A stretch of DNA of 56,169 nucleotides from the NCBI GenBank assembly GCA_965369605.1, contig CBDURE010000004.1, forward strand, positions 1 through 56,169, given 5' to 3'. Source of the stretch: JAGGVT01 sp965369605. Lineage in GTDB: Bacteria; JAJVIF01; JAGGVT01. The notes under the pieces are model-generated. The model searched no databases, was not told the origin of the DNA, and saw nothing but the letters and a program-made list of their open reading frames with translations. Position 1 is the stretch's first letter; each line of letters begins with the position of its first letter. Position numbers and translations under genes: made by a program. This document shows, one piece after another, positions 53,746-56,169 of the stretch.

Positions 53746-54060
53746 GCATTACCTGACTAAAAACTCAATTAATGAAGAAATAACCTCCCGGCGAGCTATC
53801 GCCGGGTTTTTTCCCGCATTTTCACGCTTCCATCGAGTTCATATCAATATCTCCCATATTTACATCTCTAAAGTCAGTTTTAATCAGACAGGTATTCCTA
53901 AAGGCGCATTAAATCAGCATGACCGGAATAATATTTGGCAATTATTAAGGGCGTTAAATAAATTCCGCATCCATTTTTCAGACGATATATACGGACATGA
54001 ATAATCTATGTCGTCCGAAGAGTTATTTGATTGATTCATTTTCGTTAAAGGAACTGTGAT
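53746..54060. other. intergenic region
   Basis: A terminator near its left end, then about 250 bp with no gene and no repeat that I can see. Presumably contains the promoter of the NHL-repeat gene. Confidence 0.5.
53787..53812 (+). terminator. rho-independent terminator
   Basis: Stem cccggcga/tcgccggg (53787-53794 with 53799-53806), 4-nt loop, then six T. Confidence 0.9.
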
Positions 54061-55338
54061 TTGAAAAACGCGACACAGATACAACGTAGAAGCAAAAGCA
54101 AATCCAGAACTCGTGAACTAATACGAGACCTTCCGCCGAAACCTCTGAAAGGGGTGGAAGGATCAATCGATTATGCGCAGCAGTGCAAAGAGATGGGTCG
54201 TTATGATGACGGCCTTGATGTACTCGTTCCGATTATTCGAAACGGTGAACTAAAACCTGAAAACTGGAAAGCATTCGCACTCGCTGGATTCTTCAATTTG
54301 CAAAGAGGCGAGGTTATAGCATGCAGGAATCTGGTCAGGCAGGCTGTGACAAGCCTTGATGCTGACAGGCGATATTTCAACTGCATGGTTGCTAACCAAA
54401 CCTACAATCATTTCGCTTACCATTATGATTTCCAACTTCTTCAGGATATTTATAATAATGTCACAAAGCGCATATTTCGTCCGGTTCATTTCAACGAGAT
54501 TACAATTGGCACAGAAGGAATAGTATTTATTACTGAATCGCATGGGCGTAAGATTATCGCCCTTGATTTGATGGGCAATTTCCTTTGGGGAAAAAGCCTT
54601 AATCTGGCCGCAAGAAGAGAGCCAAAGAGACAGGAAAATGAAGACATCCTGATGAGTTCAGGCTATGGCGAAGGAGTTACGCTTGTTGACAACGCGACCG
54701 GCGATATGATTCAGATGGACCGCGATGGCTCTTTCAAGACAATGGCTCCTCTGGGAACAAGATTCTTCAAGGTGCATTCATTCACTCAGGATTATTTCGG
54801 ATGTATTTTCGTAACCGAAAACAACGCTATGAGGCTTTCCATTTTTGAGCCGGATGGCAAACTTCAGCGTGAGATTTATCTTGATGAGGTTATGAACTAC
54901 AACTCAGACGTTAATCCATTCTCAATAATCTACGATGAGGAAGGATATCTGCATCTTTATAACATTGAGGTTTTACTAACACTTAACGGAGAGGGACGGA
55001 AAATCTTCCGTAAGGATATTGTTACGACAGGCAAAGCGAGAAAGGATTGGCAGCATATAACAAAAGGGATTGCATGTGACAGTTCAGGGCGGCTCTATGT
55101 CGCACGGCCAAGCGACAACAAGATAATTGTCATCGATAAGGGAATCGGTACAGAACTTGGCGAACTTGGTCCGAAACTCGCGAACACAAAGCTAAAACGA
55201 CCGACAGATGTCGCGGTTGATCTGGATGAGAATGTTTATATAAACGACAGCGGAAATTCCAGGATACTTAAAATCGACACTCGAAGCGGTGATGTCATAA
55301 CAATATTCCATCAGCCGTGCTGGAAATTCTCCCAGTAA
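54061..55338 (+). CDS. TPR-like plus NHL-repeat protein
   Basis: A 425-residue protein from a TTG (AAAGGA about 7 nt upstream). Residues 1-30 are basic, about 37-115 helical and TPR-like (MGRYDDGLDVLVPIIRNGEL). From about 140 comes a beta-propeller of NHL-like repeats (TIGTEGIVFITESHGRKIIA; DSSGRLYVARPSDNKIIV; DLDENVYINDSGNSRILKI). No signal peptide. Role unknown; NHL propellers often bind RNA or proteins. A terminator follows. Confidence 0.75.
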   Translation: MKNATQIQRRSKSKSRTRELIRDLPPKPLKGVEGSIDYAQQCKEMGRYDDGLDVLVPIIRNGELKPENWKAFALAGFFNLQRGEVIACRNLVRQAVTSLDADRRYFNCMVANQTYNHFAYHYDFQLLQDIYNNVTKRIFRPVHFNEITIGTEGIVFITESHGRKIIALDLMGNFLWGKSLNLAARREPKRQENEDILMSSGYGEGVTLVDNATGDMIQMDRDGSFKTMAPLGTRFFKVHSFTQDYFGCIFVTENNAMRLSIFEPDGKLQREIYLDEVMNYNSDVNPFSIIYDEEGYLHLYNIEVLLTLNGEGRKIFRKDIVTTGKARKDWQHITKGIACDSSGRLYVARPSDNKIIVIDKGIGTELGELGPKLANTKLKRPTDVAVDLDENVYINDSGNSRILKIDTRSGDVITIFHQPCWKFSQ

Positions 55339-55364
55339 ATAAATGCGTATAAACCTCTCGCTAC

Positions 55365-55393
55365 CGGGAGCCATATAGGCTCCCGTATTTTTT
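55365..55393 (+). terminator. rho-independent terminator
   Basis: Stem cgggagcc/ggctcccg (55365-55372 with 55378-55385), 5-nt loop, then a T-rich tract. Confidence 0.88.
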
Positions 55394-55431
55394 TCTTTAT
55401 TCTCCAGTGGATTTAACCTAAACTTGAACTC

Positions 55432-56061
55432 ATGCGAAACATCCCGGCAGTACTGCTTGTGTTTCTCGGCGGGTTCATCATAATGGTTCTCGAAATTATC
55501 GGCGCCAGATTCCTGGCGAAAGATTTCGGAAGCTCGTTTTATGTCTGGATAAGTCAGATAGGCGTGATTCTAATTGCGCTTGCTCTAGGTTATTTTGTCG
55601 GCGGCACACTGGCGGATAGATTCAAGAAAGCTTCGTTCCTGGCATGGCTGCTCATTCCCATTGGCATATATACATCGTTTATTCCGTCTTTCGCACAAAT
55701 ATTAATTGACCTGATTATCATGCGACACCCAACCGAAAAGACAATCCCGCTAATCTGGCAGAAACTCGATCCTGCAATTGGAAGCGCGATCTTCTTTCTT
55801 CTGCCATGTTTTGTGCTAGCGATTCTTTCTCCATATATGATTAGGCTGGCATCCACAAAACTGTCTCACGTTGGACGTATCAGCGGTTTGATTTACGCTT
55901 TCTCGACCATTGGAAGCATAGCTGGAGTTTTCATTTCAGGTTACATACTGATAGACAAATTTAAAATATCAGAGATAATCGCTGTCTCAGGGATTGGGAT
56001 AATAGCCTTGGGGATACTTACTCTCTTTTTGGATAGAACGGTTAATAGGTTAGAAAGTTAG
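55432..56061 (+). CDS. membrane domain of fused MFS/spermidine-synthase-like protein, possibly truncated
   Basis: A 209-residue membrane protein with about six hydrophobic helices. The start VFLGGFIIMVLEIIGARFLAKDFG and LALGYFVGGTLADR are typical for the membrane half of proteins that continue into a spermidine-synthase-like domain. Here the stop codon lies inside an 8-bp repeat array that encodes the last six residues (VNRLES), so the natural C-terminus may have been replaced. Some relatives are naturally this short, so truncation is not proven. Confidence 0.7.
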   Translation: MRNIPAVLLVFLGGFIIMVLEIIGARFLAKDFGSSFYVWISQIGVILIALALGYFVGGTLADRFKKASFLAWLLIPIGIYTSFIPSFAQILIDLIIMRHPTEKTIPLIWQKLDPAIGSAIFFLLPCFVLAILSPYMIRLASTKLSHVGRISGLIYAFSTIGSIAGVFISGYILIDKFKISEIIAVSGIGIIALGILTLFLDRTVNRLES

Positions 56062-56104
56062 CAGGTTAGAAAGTTAGTAAGTTAGCAGGTTAGTAGGTTA
56101 AAAC
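56041..56104. repeat. 8-bp repeat array, 8 units
   Basis: Same unit and same 8-nt register as at 49081-49272 (gttaatag, gttagaaa, gttagcag, gttagtaa, gttagtag). It overlaps the end of the membrane-protein gene. A further palindrome cccggca/tgccggg lies at about 56115-56132. Confidence 0.88.
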
Positions 56105-56169
56105 ATATTGTAGCCCGGCATCCCTTTGCCGGGAAAACAGATGGCTATCTCACGCAAAGCCCCGGTGAA

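Overview
The window is a stretch of bacterial chromosome with no rRNA, tRNA or CRISPR array that I can see. The organism looks like an uncultured, respiring, diderm (Gram-negative-type) bacterium from a poorly sampled phylum. Supporting signs are an arabinose-5-phosphate isomerase of the Kdo/LPS route, several lipoproteins with lipoboxes, a Tat signal, a haem-c-type sensor, and a B-type succinate:quinone oxidoreductase (sdhCAB). It also has type III pantothenate kinase, aspartate dehydrogenase in place of NadB, and SpoIVB-like S55 proteins without other sporulation genes. I cannot name the phylum from sequence reading alone.

Layout. 1-1696 (minus) is the N-terminal part of a DUF4062-STAND NTPase cut by the window edge; it is real coding sequence with no stop inside the window. 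1.8-4.3 kb is a large membrane histidine kinase. 4.4-12.4 kb is a minus-strand cofactor region: panB-panC-panD-nadA-nadX-nadC (pantothenate and NAD from aspartate), then a coiled-coil gene, coaX, a sirtuin, a tiny membrane protein and a nitrilase that resembles the glutaminase half of NAD synthetase. The pan-nad operon starts from a good sigma70-type promoter followed by a riboswitch-like leader with a terminator hairpin. 12.6-15.9 kb is sdhCAB. 16.3-20.5 kb carries a DegT aminotransferase, a small basic protein, a transaldolase and an exported TIM-barrel protein. 20.6-23.4 kb is an Fe-S island (two NifX/NafY-like proteins, two MinD-ferredoxin ATPases and a 51-residue Cys protein). It lies divergent to a CxxCH-bearing hybrid kinase and a REC-SpoIIE phosphatase (23.6-28.6 kb). 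28.7-33 kb is a minus operon: PQQ-propeller lipoprotein, pyrF, kdsD, lysC. Then come a DUF1858 protein, ligA, a methionine gamma-lyase-like enzyme and an aldehyde dehydrogenase. 38.9-43.7 kb is a plus cluster of a Tat-exported DUF362 protein and two tandem S55 proteins, the first with both catalytic residues replaced. 43.7-56.2 kb holds stand-alone nadE, several unrecognised exported or charged proteins, an M24 peptidase, metG and a truncated-looking membrane protein.

The intergenic DNA is unusually rich in palindromic and tandem repeats: head-to-head arrays of an 8-bp unit near GTTAGNAR (seen again at the right edge, where they encode the end of a gene), a nested 246-bp palindrome after ligA, and several REP-like families.

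The leads I rank highest are the active/inactive tandem S55 pair, the panB leader RNA, the register-locked 8-bp arrays, the split NAD synthetase idea, the Fe-S island beside a haem sensor, and the DUF4062-STAND gene at the edge.
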